Of a DNA stretch of 46,967 nucleotides, positions 34,048-42,585 are shown piece by piece; position 1 is the stretch's first letter; each line of letters begins with the position of its first letter. The position numbers were made by a program, and so were the translations under genes. Source of the stretch: Bacteroidales bacterium (GTDB lineage Bacteria; Bacteroidota; Bacteroidia; Bacteroidales; UBA932). The stretch lies in contig JAFXFS010000009.1 of the NCBI GenBank assembly GCA_017513445.1, forward strand, positions 1 to 46,967, given 5' to 3'. The notes beneath the pieces were generated by a model, which was not told where the DNA came from, ran no database searches, and saw nothing but the letters and a program-made list of their open reading frames with translations.

Positions 34048-34968
34048 TTCAGGGGATTGTCGTTTCAAAAGTCCCTTCGTTACAAACCATCGGAAAATTA
34101 TAATTGTGTTCGCAGCAACTCTCTTTCCTTGTAACATATATTGTAGCCAGATTACCAGTGATCCGCCCCATTTTACACACTCAAGGAGTAGACGTTTAAG
34201 ATATTTCCCTTTACTGATTGCGTTGCAACGTAGATTCTCACTGATGCCAATACCAAGACCAACACGTTTTATGTAGTCTAATGTCGTGCGACTTGGTGGA
34301 ATAACGTGTTCCACCTCAACATCAGGAAAATAATATACAGTCAGATTTTTTTGTGATATTCTCTCGAATAGATCTTTCTCTTCTCCACCTATAAGATTCT
34401 TTGCGCTCCTTCCGAGTTTTACATTAAAATTGCCACACTTCTCTATACATTCTCGGCGGAAACCCATATTTGCACCAATTGGATATCTCTTTCCTTCGAA
34501 TAGTTGCACATTATCACCAAGGTCTATTGCTGAAACCAAAGAGAATAGCCACTTACACATCCATTCCGGCTCTTTCCCACTCTCATATAATGGTAAAATT
34601 TTCCCGCCAAAGGCCATACAGTCGCTATATTTGGCAATGTTTGCCTTTAAGTTTGATAGATAATTACTCTTTACAAATGAGTCATCGTCAAGAAAAACAA
34701 GAATATCGCCGGTGGCCTCTGCGATGCCCCTATTCCTGGCATAGGATAGTCCTTGCTGTTGCTCTACAAAATATCTAAATGGGACTTCTGGAAAGTTTGA
34801 TTGGAATCTAAAGCACTCATTTTCAGTGTTGTCAGTGCTTTTGTTATTAATAAGAACAATCTCATATTCATCTTTTGGGAAATGATTCTCAGCTATCAAC
34901 TCAAGTGAGCGATAGATATATTTATCCCTATTGTAGGTGCAGATAATTATCGAGATTTTCTCATTCAT
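34039..34968 (-). CDS. GT2 family glycosyltransferase
   Basis: A 309-residue GT-A transferase. N-terminal ISIIICTYNRDKYIYRSL, nucleotide-binding region INNKSTDNT, and the metal motif DDD at residues 94-96 in LVFLDDDSF. A predicted acceptor loop contains GGEEKDLFERI, with the acid pair expected for an inverting GT2 enzyme. A basic, hydrophobic C-terminus may bind the membrane. It stands alone, opposite to the pse operon and overlapping its last gene by 9 bases. The sugar it transfers is unknown; a glycan assembly role with the neighbouring loci is likely. Confidence 0.88.
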   Translation of the reverse strand: MNEKISIIICTYNRDKYIYRSLELIAENHFPKDEYEIVLINNKSTDNTENECFRFQSNFPEVPFRYFVEQQQGLSYARNRGIAEATGDILVFLDDDSFVKSNYLSNLKANIAKYSDCMAFGGKILPLYESGKEPEWMCKWLFSLVSAIDLGDNVQLFEGKRYPIGANMGFRRECIEKCGNFNVKLGRSAKNLIGGEEKDLFERISQKNLTVYYFPDVEVEHVIPPSRTTLDYIKRVGLGIGISENLRCNAISKGKYLKRLLLECVKWGGSLVIWLQYMLQGKRVAANTIIIFRWFVTKGLLKRQSPESI

Positions 34969-35011
34969 AAATGCAAGTTATGTAAAAAAGAGAGAATAAA
35001 AAAATGATAAA

Positions 35012-35046
35012 TAAAAAAGGCCGACTAATCTAAGTTAGTCAGCCCT
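35012..35046 (-). terminator. Terminator of fabD-nifJ
   Basis: On the minus strand GGGCTGACTAA pairs with TTAGTCGGCC around a short loop, followed by six T residues, 22 bases beyond the nifJ stop. Confidence 0.85.
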
Positions 35047-35067
35047 TCTCTTGAAATTCAAAGCAGA

Positions 35068-38000
35068 TTATTTACCTGCCAATCTCTTGTAAGATTCGTA
35101 ACGAGTTTGAGCATACTCTTGAGTTTTGCCGAATAGTTCAGCAGAAACTTCTGGGAATGTCTTCATAAGAGATGAGTAACGAACTTCACCTTTTAAGAAG
35201 TCTTGGAATTTGCTCCAATCTGGCTCTTTGCTATCAAGTGAGAATGGGTTTTTACCCTCTTCTGCAAGAGCAGGGTTGAATCTGTAAAGATGCCAGTAAC
35301 CGCATTCTACAGCCAATTTCTCCTCTTTTTGGCTCATACCCATACCGGCTTTCAAACCGTGGTTAATACAAGGAGCGTATGCAATAATTAGAGATGGGCC
35401 GTCGTATGCTTCTGCCTCTTTAAGTACATTCAAGAATTGAGCTTGACTTGCACCCATAGCAACTTGAGCAACATACACATATCCATAACTCATTGCCATC
35501 ATACCTAAATCTTTCTTGCGAACTCTCTTACCTGAAGTTGCAAATTTAGCAACAGCACCGGCAGGAGTTGATTTAGATGATTGTCCACCTGTATTTGAAT
35601 AAACCTCAGTATCAAGAACTAAAACATTTACATTTTCGCCTGATGCTAAAACGTGGTCAAGTCCACCATATCCAATATCGTATGACCAACCGTCACCACC
35701 GATAATCCATTGTGAACGAGATGGGATGAAGTTCTTGATTTCAAGAAGTTTCTTGCAGATGTCACATTTGCACTCTTCCATCATTGGGATAAGAGCATCA
35801 GCAACTTCTCTTGTTACAGCAGCATTTGAGCTGTTTTCCAACCATTTAGCAAATTGATCTTTAATTTCTGATGAGCAAGATGCACATTCAAGACCCTCTC
35901 TCATAAGGTTGCCAACAGTTTGGCGAACTCTTTCTGAACCAAGATACATACCCAAACCAAACTCAGCATTATCTTCAAATAGCGAGTTAGCCCAAGCTGG
36001 ACCGTGTCCATTTTTATCTTTGCAGTAAGGTGATGATGGGAATGAGGCACTGTAGATTGATGAACAACCTGTTGCATTTGCAACCATCATTCTATCACCA
36101 AATAGTTGTGTAATTGCTTTAATGTAAGGTGTTTCACCACAACCAGCACAAGCACCTGAGAACTCGAATAGAGGTTGAGCAAATTGTGAATTCTTCACAT
36201 TTTGAGTCTTAGGAGCTACAGTGTCTTTATAACCTACATTTGAGTGTAGATAATCAAAGTTAGCTTGTTCTTTAACCTGAGTGTCAAGTGGAGCCATTAC
36301 TAATGCTTTCTCTTTAGCAGGGCATACATCAGCACAATTACCGCAACCTGTACAATCCATAGGAGATACCTGCATTGTGAATGTGTACTCTTTGAATGCA
36401 GCGTTTCCTTTAACTCTCTTAATTCCTTCTGGAGCTTTAGCACCCTCCTCTTCAGTCATTAAGAATGGACGAATTGCAGCGTGAGGACAAACAAATGCAC
36501 ATTGGTTACATTGGATACAGTTGTCAGCATTCCATTCAGGAACTTTTACAGCTGTACCTCTCTTTTCGTAAGCTGCTGTACCACTTGGAATAGTACCATC
36601 AACATATTCACCAGCGAATGTGCTTACAGGAAGGTCATTACCACATTGAGCATTAACGATGTCTGCTGTATGACGTACCCATTCTGGAGCAAGGCGATCA
36701 AAGTTTGCGTGAACGAATTTGCCTGTTGCCTCTTTCCAAGATGCAGGAACTTCAACTGAGCTATATTCAGCACCGCGATCAACAGCAGCATAGTTCATAT
36801 TAACAATATGTTCACCCTTCTTACCGTATGATTTGTCAATAGCTTTCTTCATATATTCAACGGCCTCTTCGTAAGGAATAATACCTGTGATTTTGAAGAA
36901 TGCAGATTGTAGGATAGTGTTAGTTCTACCACCCAAACCAATTTCAGACGCAATCTTGGTAGCATTTATAATGTAAAGTTTAACCTCTTTGTCAGCGATT
37001 TGTTTCTTAACGAAATCAGGAATTCTGTTAAGAGTCTCTTCTGTATCCCAAAGACTGTTCAACAATAGAGTACCACCTTGTTTGATACCTCTAAGTACAT
37101 CATATTTAGTAAGGTATGAGAATACGTGACAAGCCACGAAGTCTGGAGTTGATACCAAATATGGAGCGTGGATAGGAGTATCTCCAAATCTTAAGTGTGA
37201 ACAAGTGTATCCACCTGATTTTTTAGAGTCATAGTCGAAATAACCTTGACAATATTTTGGAGTGTGGTCACCAATAATTTTAATAGTGTTCTTGTTTGCA
37301 CCAACTGTACCATCTGAACCTAAACCATAGAATTTACATTCGTATGTACCTTGTTTAGCTAAAGATATCTCCTCCTTGATAGGTAGTGATTTGAATGTAA
37401 CATCATCAACAATACCGATTGTAAAGTCATTCTTTGGAGTTTTAAGTTTCAAATTGTCATATACAGCGATAATCTGAGCTGGGCTTGTATCTTTTGAAGA
37501 TAGACCATAACGACCACCAACTACAAGTGGAGCATTTTCACCCATCTCTGTTACGATGGTTTTAACATCCATATATAGAGGTTCTCCAAGAGCACCTGGC
37601 TCTTTAGTTCTATCAAGAACAGCAATTCTCTTAACACTCTTAGGAAGTACTCTGAAGAAGTATTTAGCTGAGAATGGTCTGTATAGACGAACGATAACAA
37701 CACCAACTTTTTCTCCCTTTTCGATAAGGTGATCAACTGTTTCGCAGATAGTTTCAGTTACTGAACCCATAGCAATGATGATGTTTTCAGCATCTGGAGC
37801 GCCATAGTAATCGAATGGAAGGTAGTGACGACCTGTAAGTTCACCAATTTCGCCCATATATCTTGCTACGATATCTGGAACTGCATCATAATATCTGTTT
37901 GAAGCCTCGCGTGCTTGGAAATAGACGTCAGGGTTTTGTGCAGTACCTCTTGTTACAGGAGAATTTGGATTCAATGCGCGTTCACGGAATTGAGCAAGTG

Positions 38001-38601
38001 CTTTGTGGCTAACCATCTCGTAAAGATCTTCGCTATCAAGAAGTTCAATTTTTTGAATTTCGTGAGATGTTCTGAAACCATCGAAGAAGTGGATGAATGG
38101 AACGCTTGCTTTAATTGCAGAAAGGTGTGCGACTGCTGCCAAGTCCATTGCCTCTTGAACACTAGCAGAAGCTAAAAGTGAGAAGCCGGTTTGTCTTGCA
38201 GACATAACGTCTTGGTGGTCACCAAAAATTGAAAGGGCTTGAGCTGCCAAAGTACGAGCTGATACGTGGAAAACTGCAGGAAGAAGCTCACCAGCAATTT
38301 TGTACATATTAGGAATCATTAGCAACAAGCCTTGAGAAGCTGTAAATGTAGTAGTTAGAGCACCAGCTTGAAGAGATCCGTGTACTGCACCTGCAGCACC
38401 ACCTTCACTTTGCATCTCTGTAACTTTTACAACTTCACCAAACATGTTCTTTTTACCAAATGCAGCCCACTCATCTACATATTCAGCCATTGTAGAAGAT
38501 GGGGTGATTGGATAAATCGCTGCGTGCTCACTGAACATGTATGCAACGTGAGCAGCAGCGTAATTGCCATCACAGGTAATTTGTTTCTTTTCTTTAGCCA
38601 T
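35068..38601 (-). CDS. nifJ: Pyruvate:ferredoxin (flavodoxin) oxidoreductase
   Basis: Single-chain 1177-residue PFOR that splits pyruvate and CoA to acetyl-CoA, CO2 and reduced ferredoxin; central to anaerobic energy metabolism. Domains in order: pyruvate-binding domain I (YPITPSSTMAEYVDEW), domain II, the gamma-type domain, two [4Fe-4S] ferredoxin motifs (CIQCNQCAFVCPH and CTGCGNCADVCPA), and the TPP-binding domain (GACAGCGETPY, GDGWSYDIGYGGLDH) with Cys ligands for the third cluster. Codon use is biased to a few codons, as in highly expressed genes. It follows fabD by 11 bases and likely shares its transcript. Confidence 0.97.
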   Translation of the reverse strand: MAKEKKQITCDGNYAAAHVAYMFSEHAAIYPITPSSTMAEYVDEWAAFGKKNMFGEVVKVTEMQSEGGAAGAVHGSLQAGALTTTFTASQGLLLMIPNMYKIAGELLPAVFHVSARTLAAQALSIFGDHQDVMSARQTGFSLLASASVQEAMDLAAVAHLSAIKASVPFIHFFDGFRTSHEIQKIELLDSEDLYEMVSHKALAQFRERALNPNSPVTRGTAQNPDVYFQAREASNRYYDAVPDIVARYMGEIGELTGRHYLPFDYYGAPDAENIIIAMGSVTETICETVDHLIEKGEKVGVVIVRLYRPFSAKYFFRVLPKSVKRIAVLDRTKEPGALGEPLYMDVKTIVTEMGENAPLVVGGRYGLSSKDTSPAQIIAVYDNLKLKTPKNDFTIGIVDDVTFKSLPIKEEISLAKQGTYECKFYGLGSDGTVGANKNTIKIIGDHTPKYCQGYFDYDSKKSGGYTCSHLRFGDTPIHAPYLVSTPDFVACHVFSYLTKYDVLRGIKQGGTLLLNSLWDTEETLNRIPDFVKKQIADKEVKLYIINATKIASEIGLGGRTNTILQSAFFKITGIIPYEEAVEYMKKAIDKSYGKKGEHIVNMNYAAVDRGAEYSSVEVPASWKEATGKFVHANFDRLAPEWVRHTADIVNAQCGNDLPVSTFAGEYVDGTIPSGTAAYEKRGTAVKVPEWNADNCIQCNQCAFVCPHAAIRPFLMTEEEGAKAPEGIKRVKGNAAFKEYTFTMQVSPMDCTGCGNCADVCPAKEKALVMAPLDTQVKEQANFDYLHSNVGYKDTVAPKTQNVKNSQFAQPLFEFSGACAGCGETPYIKAITQLFGDRMMVANATGCSSIYSASFPSSPYCKDKNGHGPAWANSLFEDNAEFGLGMYLGSERVRQTVGNLMREGLECASCSSEIKDQFAKWLENSSNAAVTREVADALIPMMEECKCDICKKLLEIKNFIPSRSQWIIGGDGWSYDIGYGGLDHVLASGENVNVLVLDTEVYSNTGGQSSKSTPAGAVAKFATSGKRVRKKDLGMMAMSYGYVYVAQVAMGASQAQFLNVLKEAEAYDGPSLIIAYAPCINHGLKAGMGMSQKEEKLAVECGYWHLYRFNPALAEEGKNPFSLDSKEPDWSKFQDFLKGEVRYSSLMKTFPEVSAELFGKTQEYAQTRYESYKRLAGK

Positions 38602-38612
38602 AATGTTATTCG

Positions 38613-39464
38613 TTAAATATTTATTCTCTTAATTAATCCTGTTAAAACTTGCCCCGGTCCTATTTCGTAGAATTCGGTGGCTCCGTCAATCTTCATCATT
38701 CTGACACTTTGCATCCATTTTACAGGATTTGTCAGTTGAATAAGAAGATTATTTTTTATCTCATCTACTGATGTATGTGGTTGAGCATCAACATTTTGAT
38801 AAATAGGACAAATTGGTGTAGTAATTTTGGTCTGCTCTATGGCTTCTGCCAAAACTAACCTTGCCGGCTCCATTAAAGGTGAGTGAAATGCACCACCAAC
38901 CTTGAGTAATGTAGCTCTGATTGCACCCAACTCTTTGCATTTATCCATCGCCTTGCCCACCGCATCAATCTCTCCGGAAATAATAATCTGTTCTGGAGAA
39001 TTATAGTTTGCTGCAATAACAGTGCCCTCTGTCTCTTCACATACTTTCTCTACAATCGAGGCATCCAATCTCAAAATTGCAGCCATAGTGCCCGGAGTGA
39101 TATCGCACGCCTCTTGCATTGCTAATGCTCTTTTGGAAACCAATTTCAAGCCATCTTCAAATGTAAGCGCTCCGGTTGCTGCTAAAGCCGAGAACTCTCC
39201 TAATGAGTGTCCTGCTGCCATTGCAGGGTGGAAATCTTCCATTGTCAGTGCTTGAATCACAGAGTGAATGTAAATTGCAACTTGTGTGTATTTAGTCTCC
39301 TTCAACTCCTCCTCCGAACCAAAAAACATCTTGTCAGATATTCGGTATCCCAATATTTCGTTAGCAAGTTCGAAGAGCTCTCTTGCTCTGGGATTGTTAT
39401 CATAAAGATCCTTTCCCATTCCGACAACCTGCGAACCCTGTCCGGGGAAAATGTAGGCTTTCAT
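38613..39464 (-). CDS. fabD: Malonyl CoA-acyl carrier protein transacylase
   Basis: Transfers malonyl from CoA to ACP for fatty acid synthesis. AYIFPGQGSQVVGMGKDL at the N-terminus and the nucleophile Ser87 in AAGHSLGEFSAL are canonical; a conserved His lies in the GGAFHSPLM segment. Length 283 from the ATG at 39464; an in-frame TTG two codons upstream is less likely. Unusual company: it is the first gene of a pair with nifJ, linking acetyl-CoA supply with the first committed step of chain building. Confidence 0.95.
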   Translation of the reverse strand: MKAYIFPGQGSQVVGMGKDLYDNNPRARELFELANEILGYRISDKMFFGSEEELKETKYTQVAIYIHSVIQALTMEDFHPAMAAGHSLGEFSALAATGALTFEDGLKLVSKRALAMQEACDITPGTMAAILRLDASIVEKVCEETEGTVIAANYNSPEQIIISGEIDAVGKAMDKCKELGAIRATLLKVGGAFHSPLMEPARLVLAEAIEQTKITTPICPIYQNVDAQPHTSVDEIKNNLLIQLTNPVKWMQSVRMMKIDGATEFYEIGPGQVLTGLIKRINI

Positions 39465-39535
39465 TTTCAAAAAAACGTGTTTAGTTTCTAGTAGGTTTTG
39501 TTTTAATGCATATCAATGCAATATATAACAAACTG

Positions 39536-39543
39536 CAAATGTA
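39536..39543 (-). promoter_or_regulatory. -7 box for fabD-nifJ
   Basis: TACATTTG on the minus strand, about 71 bases before the fabD ATG; it faces away from the tRNA-Arg promoter. Confidence 0.6.
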
Positions 39544-39571
39544 CACTTTATTTAAATAAAGTAAAATTTTA

Positions 39572-39579
39572 TATCTTTG
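39572..39579 (+). promoter_or_regulatory. -7 box for tRNA-Arg
   Basis: TATCTTTG, 24 bases before the tRNA 5' end. Confidence 0.7.
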
Positions 39580-39603
39580 TATTTGAAAAATTTTTACTTT
39601 TTT

Positions 39604-39675
39604 GCTCCCATAGTTTAATGGATAGAACATAAGATTCCGGTTCTTATAGTAGCAGTTCGATTCTGCTTGGGGGTG
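39604..39675 (+). tRNA. tRNA-Arg (CCG)
   Basis: Acceptor GCTCCCA/TGGGGGT (two G-U pairs), anticodon stem TAAGA/TCTTA around TTCCGGT giving CCG, T arm AGCAG-TTCGATT-CTGCT. CCA is not encoded. No simple hairpin terminator follows; the palindromic repeats downstream may end transcription. Confidence 0.88.
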
Positions 39676-39711
39676 CTCATTGCACATTCAGTGTTATATA
39701 ATTCCGAACCA

Positions 39712-39785
39712 CATTTGTTTGTCATTCCCGAGTTTGCATTTGTTTGTCATTCCCGGGTTTGCATTTGTTTGTCACTCCCGAGATG
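39712..39785. repeat. 25-bp tandem repeat, 3 units
   Basis: Units start at 39712, 39737 and 39762, each CATTTGTTTGTCATTCCCG (GTCACTCCCG in the third) plus AGTTTG or a variant. The core GTCATTCCCGAG is the left end of the composite palindrome without its return arm. Confidence 0.85.
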
Positions 39786-39799
39786 CACTTCAAAAAATC

Positions 39800-39983
39800 C
39801 GTCATTCCTGCGACGCCACTTCACATATTACGTCATTCCTGCGACGTCAGTCGCGGGAATCTGTTTTACGGTGTAACAAACTGATGCACAATAGATTGCC
39901 GAGCTACGCTCAGCAATGACGGTATTGCCACTTCGCTCAACAATGACGTAGTGTTACTTCGCTCAGCGATGACGGTAGTGAAG
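39800..39983. repeat. Composite palindromic repeat (39831-39921) and decayed copies
   Basis: The full copy starts with the hairpin TTCCTGCGAC-GTCA-GTCGCGGGAA, continues with ATCTGTTTT and a spacer, and ends with AGATTGCCGAGC-TAC-GCTCAGCAATGACG. A left-arm fragment precedes it (39800-39815), and two degenerate right-arm pieces follow (CGCTCAACAATGACG, CGCTCAGCGATGACGG). With the tandem repeats before it this explains the gap 39676-39983; I see no gene there. Confidence 0.75.
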
Positions 39984-40020
39984 GCAAAAAAATAGGCGGA
40001 CAAATTTGACCGCCTATTTC
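39984..40020 (-). terminator. Terminator of the carboxyltransferase gene
   Basis: AAATAGGCGG pairs with CCGCCTATTT around a 10-base loop; on the minus strand a run of seven T follows. Confidence 0.85.
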
Positions 40021-40038
40021 AATCTAAAAGAGAGTGGA

Positions 40039-41820
40039 TTACTCTACAAACGCAAGGATTTCTCCCTTCTCTACTTTGTCACCGTGTTTAGTGCAAATTG
40101 CGATAATTTTACCGCTGAAATTGGTTGGAATCTCTTCCATACCATAGTATGCTTGAACGTGACAAACTGTTGAGCCCTCTTTAACAGATTCTCCAATATT
40201 TGGAGCTTTAGAATCATCTGCTACATCATATCTCCAGAATACTTGACCCTTAACAGTTGATTGGATAGGTTTAGCATTTGGATGCTCTGCAACAAATTTT
40301 TCAACGTCAAATTTAGGCATTTCAACAACAGGACGAGTAACGATGATAGGAGCCCCTGCTTTAGCTTTTGCAGCTTCAAGTTCTTGTTCAAAACGCTTCT
40401 TAGCAACACCGCTCTTGTAGTCGCGATATTGTCTTTCGTGCATTGCAAATTCGAACAACTCTTCATCATCTTGACCGCGATCCCAACCCTCTTTCTTCAT
40501 CTCTTCGATGAATTTTGGAAGTTCGTTAGGGAATGCGTCTTGAGGATTTCCTGTGTAGAATTCCAATCCTTTTTGTTTAACTATTTCGATGATTTCAGGA
40601 GCAAGTGGACCAGGAAGTGTACCTGTCTTACCAAGAATCATATTCATAGTGTCTTTATCAATAGTAGTCCAGCGAGGTTCGCCCTTAAGAATATGCATTA
40701 AGTTCATTAGAGCAGTATTCTTAACATATTGGCTGAATGGAGTTACCAATGGTGGATAACCCAAGCGAGGCCATACATATTCTACTTCTTGGAATAGCAT
40801 AACCACTAACTCGTTGATACTCAACTCTTTTTTGCCTTGATTTCTAAGTGACATATTGATAGCACCGTGGAAGCCCTTAAGGTCAGCCATCATTGAACCC
40901 ATCATACCGCCTGGAAGTCCGCAACCTACAAGAAGTGAAGAAGATTTGTAGTTGTCAGGTTCGATGAAGTATCCTAAATAGTCATCAATGAAGGTTTGAG
41001 TAAGTCTTCTTGCCTCCATATATGCATCCATATTGATATCTTTTACCAAGAAACCAGCATCTTTCAACATAGCTTGAATAGTAATCACATCTGGGTGAAT
41101 TTTACCCCAAGAAAGTGGTTCCATTGCAACGTCAATATATTCAGCTCCGGCACGAGCAACCTCTAACATAGAAGCAACTGAAAATCCTGGACCAGAGTGA
41201 CCGTGGTATTGAACGATAATTTGTGGATGTTTATCTTTAATAGCTTTTACCAATCTACCCAAAAATGCTGGGCGACCGATACCTGCCATATCTTTCAAAC
41301 AGATTTCGTCACAACCATATTCAACAACCTTGTCAACGATTCCCATATAGTATTCAACTGTGTGAACAGGTGAGTAGGTGATACTCAATGCAACTTGAGA
41401 GATCATACCTCCCTTCTTTGCAAGTTCAACAGAACCTTTAAGGTTTCTATGGTCATTCAAACCGCAGAATGAACGTGAAATGTTTGTACCCTGTTTTGCT
41501 TTAACTTTGTACATCAAAGCTCTTACATCTTCTGGTACTGGGTTCATTCTCAAGGCATTAAGACCTCTTTCAAGCATATGGGTTTGGATACCTACTTTGT
41601 TGAAAGGAGCAGTCCACTCTCTAACAGCTTTGTTAGGGTTTTCACCGAAAAGAAGATTGACTTGTTCAAAAGCACCTCCGTTAGTCTCAACACGGTCAAA
41701 ACATCCCATATCGATAATAACCGGAGCAATTTGTTTTAACTGGTGAACCATAGGAACATATTTTCCTGATGATTGCCACATATCTCTGTAAAGTAGAGAA
41801 AATTTAATTTCGCGAGCCAT
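40039..41820 (-). CDS. Oxaloacetate decarboxylase alpha / pyruvate carboxylase subunit B-like carboxyltransferase
   Basis: A 593-residue protein. The carboxyltransferase barrel keeps the metal-site residues: the Asp of LLYRDMWQSS, the Lys of EICLKDMAGIGRPAF and the HxH of QYHGHSGPG. A PycA/OadA conserved region follows, then a C-terminal biotinyl/lipoyl-like domain (GESVKEGSTV, then GKIIAICTKHGDKVEKGEILAFVE). The usual AMKM biotinylation motif is replaced by AYYGMEE, so the modified Lys is absent. Either biotin comes from a separate carrier protein or the domain is only structural. It is monocistronic, with its own promoter at 41858. No beta/gamma decarboxylase or biotin carrier gene is in the window. 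Confidence 0.85.
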   Translation of the reverse strand: MAREIKFSLLYRDMWQSSGKYVPMVHQLKQIAPVIIDMGCFDRVETNGGAFEQVNLLFGENPNKAVREWTAPFNKVGIQTHMLERGLNALRMNPVPEDVRALMYKVKAKQGTNISRSFCGLNDHRNLKGSVELAKKGGMISQVALSITYSPVHTVEYYMGIVDKVVEYGCDEICLKDMAGIGRPAFLGRLVKAIKDKHPQIIVQYHGHSGPGFSVASMLEVARAGAEYIDVAMEPLSWGKIHPDVITIQAMLKDAGFLVKDINMDAYMEARRLTQTFIDDYLGYFIEPDNYKSSSLLVGCGLPGGMMGSMMADLKGFHGAINMSLRNQGKKELSINELVVMLFQEVEYVWPRLGYPPLVTPFSQYVKNTALMNLMHILKGEPRWTTIDKDTMNMILGKTGTLPGPLAPEIIEIVKQKGLEFYTGNPQDAFPNELPKFIEEMKKEGWDRGQDDEELFEFAMHERQYRDYKSGVAKKRFEQELEAAKAKAGAPIIVTRPVVEMPKFDVEKFVAEHPNAKPIQSTVKGQVFWRYDVADDSKAPNIGESVKEGSTVCHVQAYYGMEEIPTNFSGKIIAICTKHGDKVEKGEILAFVE

Positions 41821-41857
41821 TTCTATCTGTTTTAATATAGTTTCGTTTATGAAAAAA

Positions 41858-41865
41858 CAAATATA
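41858..41865 (-). promoter_or_regulatory. -7 box for the carboxyltransferase gene
   Basis: TATATTTG on the minus strand, 37 bases before the ATG. Confidence 0.65.
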
Positions 41866-41906
41866 ATAAAAAATAGGAATTTTGAAAGAGATTTTAGATA
41901 AAAATT

Positions 41907-41936
41907 TTTGTGTTTAATAAAAAATATATATCTTTG
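41907..41936 (+). promoter_or_regulatory. -33/-7 promoter for tRNA-His
   Basis: TTTG at 41907-41910 and TATCTTTG at 41929-41936, 18 bases apart; 22 bases before the tRNA. Confidence 0.75.
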
Positions 41937-41958
41937 CACTCCGCAAGAAGCGGAATAT

Positions 41959-42033
41959 GGTGGATGTAGCTCAGTTGGTTAGAGCATCGGATTGTGGTTC
42001 CGAGGGTCGTGGGTTCGAGTCCCATCTTCCACC
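41959..42033 (+). tRNA. tRNA-His (GUG)
   Basis: The sequence runs GGTGGATGTAGCTCAG to CTTCCACC, including the extra G at -1 opposite C73 that is typical of tRNA-His. The anticodon stem TCGGA/TCCGA encloses TTGTGGT, so the anticodon is GTG. T arm GTGGG-TTCGAGT-CCCAT. The acceptor GTGGATG/CTTCCAC has a U-U opposition at 6-67. CCA is not encoded. Its 3' end and terminator are duplicated downstream. Confidence 0.9.
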
Positions 42034-42035
42034 CG

Positions 42036-42069
42036 AAACGGACTGAATGAAAGTTCAGTCCGTTTTTTT
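42036..42069 (+). terminator. Terminator of tRNA-His
   Basis: ACGGACTGAA pairs with TTCAGTCCGT around a short loop and is followed by seven T residues. Confidence 0.9.
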
Positions 42070-42170
42070 GTGCCGAAAAATAAGGACTCGAACCCACGTC
42101 GATAATCCTGCGTTAGCAGGTGGATTGAGTGGCTGTCCTCAGCCACAGTTCGAGTCCCATCTTCCACCCG

Positions 42171-42204
42171 AAACGGACTGAATGAAAGTTCAGTCCGTTT
42201 TTTT
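42171..42204 (+). terminator. Second copy of the tRNA-His terminator
   Basis: Identical hairpin and T-run to the one 135 bases upstream, carried by the tandem duplication. Confidence 0.85.
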
Positions 42205-42291
42205 GTGCCGAAAAATATGGACTCGAACCCACGTCGATAATCCTGCGTTAGATTTATAAAGTAGATTGTTTTGCATTCTATCAAGAATGAC

Positions 42292-42371
42292 GTCATTGCT
42301 GGCGAAGCCGGCAATCTATTAAGTGTGCCAGGGGGAAACAGATTCCCGCGACTGGCGTCGCAGGAATGACG
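42292..42371 (-). repeat. Composite palindromic repeat, inverted copy
   Basis: In plus-strand order: GTCATTGCTGGC-GAA-GCCGGCAATCTATT, a spacer, then AGATTCCCGCGAC-TGGC-GTCGCAGGAATGAC. This is the reverse orientation of the copies at 349, 7389 and 39831. Confidence 0.8.
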
Positions 42372-42440
42372 GAATATGTGAAGTGCATCTCGGGAACGAT
42401 GTGGACTCGAATTATGTTGCAGGAATGACGGAATCGGAGA

Positions 42441-42519
42441 GTCATTGCTGGCGAAGCCGGCAATCTATTAAGTGTGCCAGTGAAAACAGATTCCCGCGAC
42501 TGGCGTCGCAGGAATGACG
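42441..42519 (-). repeat. Composite palindromic repeat, second inverted copy
   Basis: Nearly identical to 42292-42371, including the spacer AAGTGTGCCAG, so the two likely arose by local duplication. A third left-hand piece is at 42592-42620. Confidence 0.8.
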
Positions 42520-42585
42520 TAATATTTGGAGTGACATCGCAGGAATGACGGAATATTTGAAGTGACATCGCAGGAATGACGGAAT
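42508..42585. repeat. 31-bp tandem repeat, about 2.5 units
   Basis: Units start at 42508, 42539 and 42570: GCAGGAATGACGGAATATTT plus GAAGTGACATC with small changes. They extend from the right arm of the composite palindrome. Nothing else is seen between 42252 and 42660 apart from these repeats. Confidence 0.8.

Larger units (their letters stand above)
42013..42251 (+). repeat. 135-bp-period tandem duplication of the tRNA-His 3' end
   Basis: 42013-42116 and 42148-42251 are 104-base direct repeats that differ at one base (AAGG against ATGG). Each holds the last 21 bases of tRNA-His, the terminator hairpin, and a downstream stretch containing GGACTCGAACCCACG, the exact reverse complement of the tRNA T-arm region at 42008-42022. 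A 31-base spacer with its own palindrome (GTGGCTG-TCCT-CAGCCAC) separates them. The second tRNA piece lacks the 5' half and is not a gene. Confidence 0.92.

Noticed and set aside
36481-36759. Open frame antisense to nifJ
   Set aside because: It has no ribosome site or recognisable domain and arises from the biased codon use of nifJ; other antisense frames in dcp, dxr, dsbD and the antiporter gene were dropped for the same reason.
42148-42168. Second tRNA-His
   Set aside because: Only the T-arm end and acceptor 3' strand are present; the D arm and anticodon arm are missing.
42293-42568. Open frame of 91 codons on the minus strand
   Set aside because: It lies wholly within palindromic and tandem repeats and its peptide simply reflects the repeat unit.
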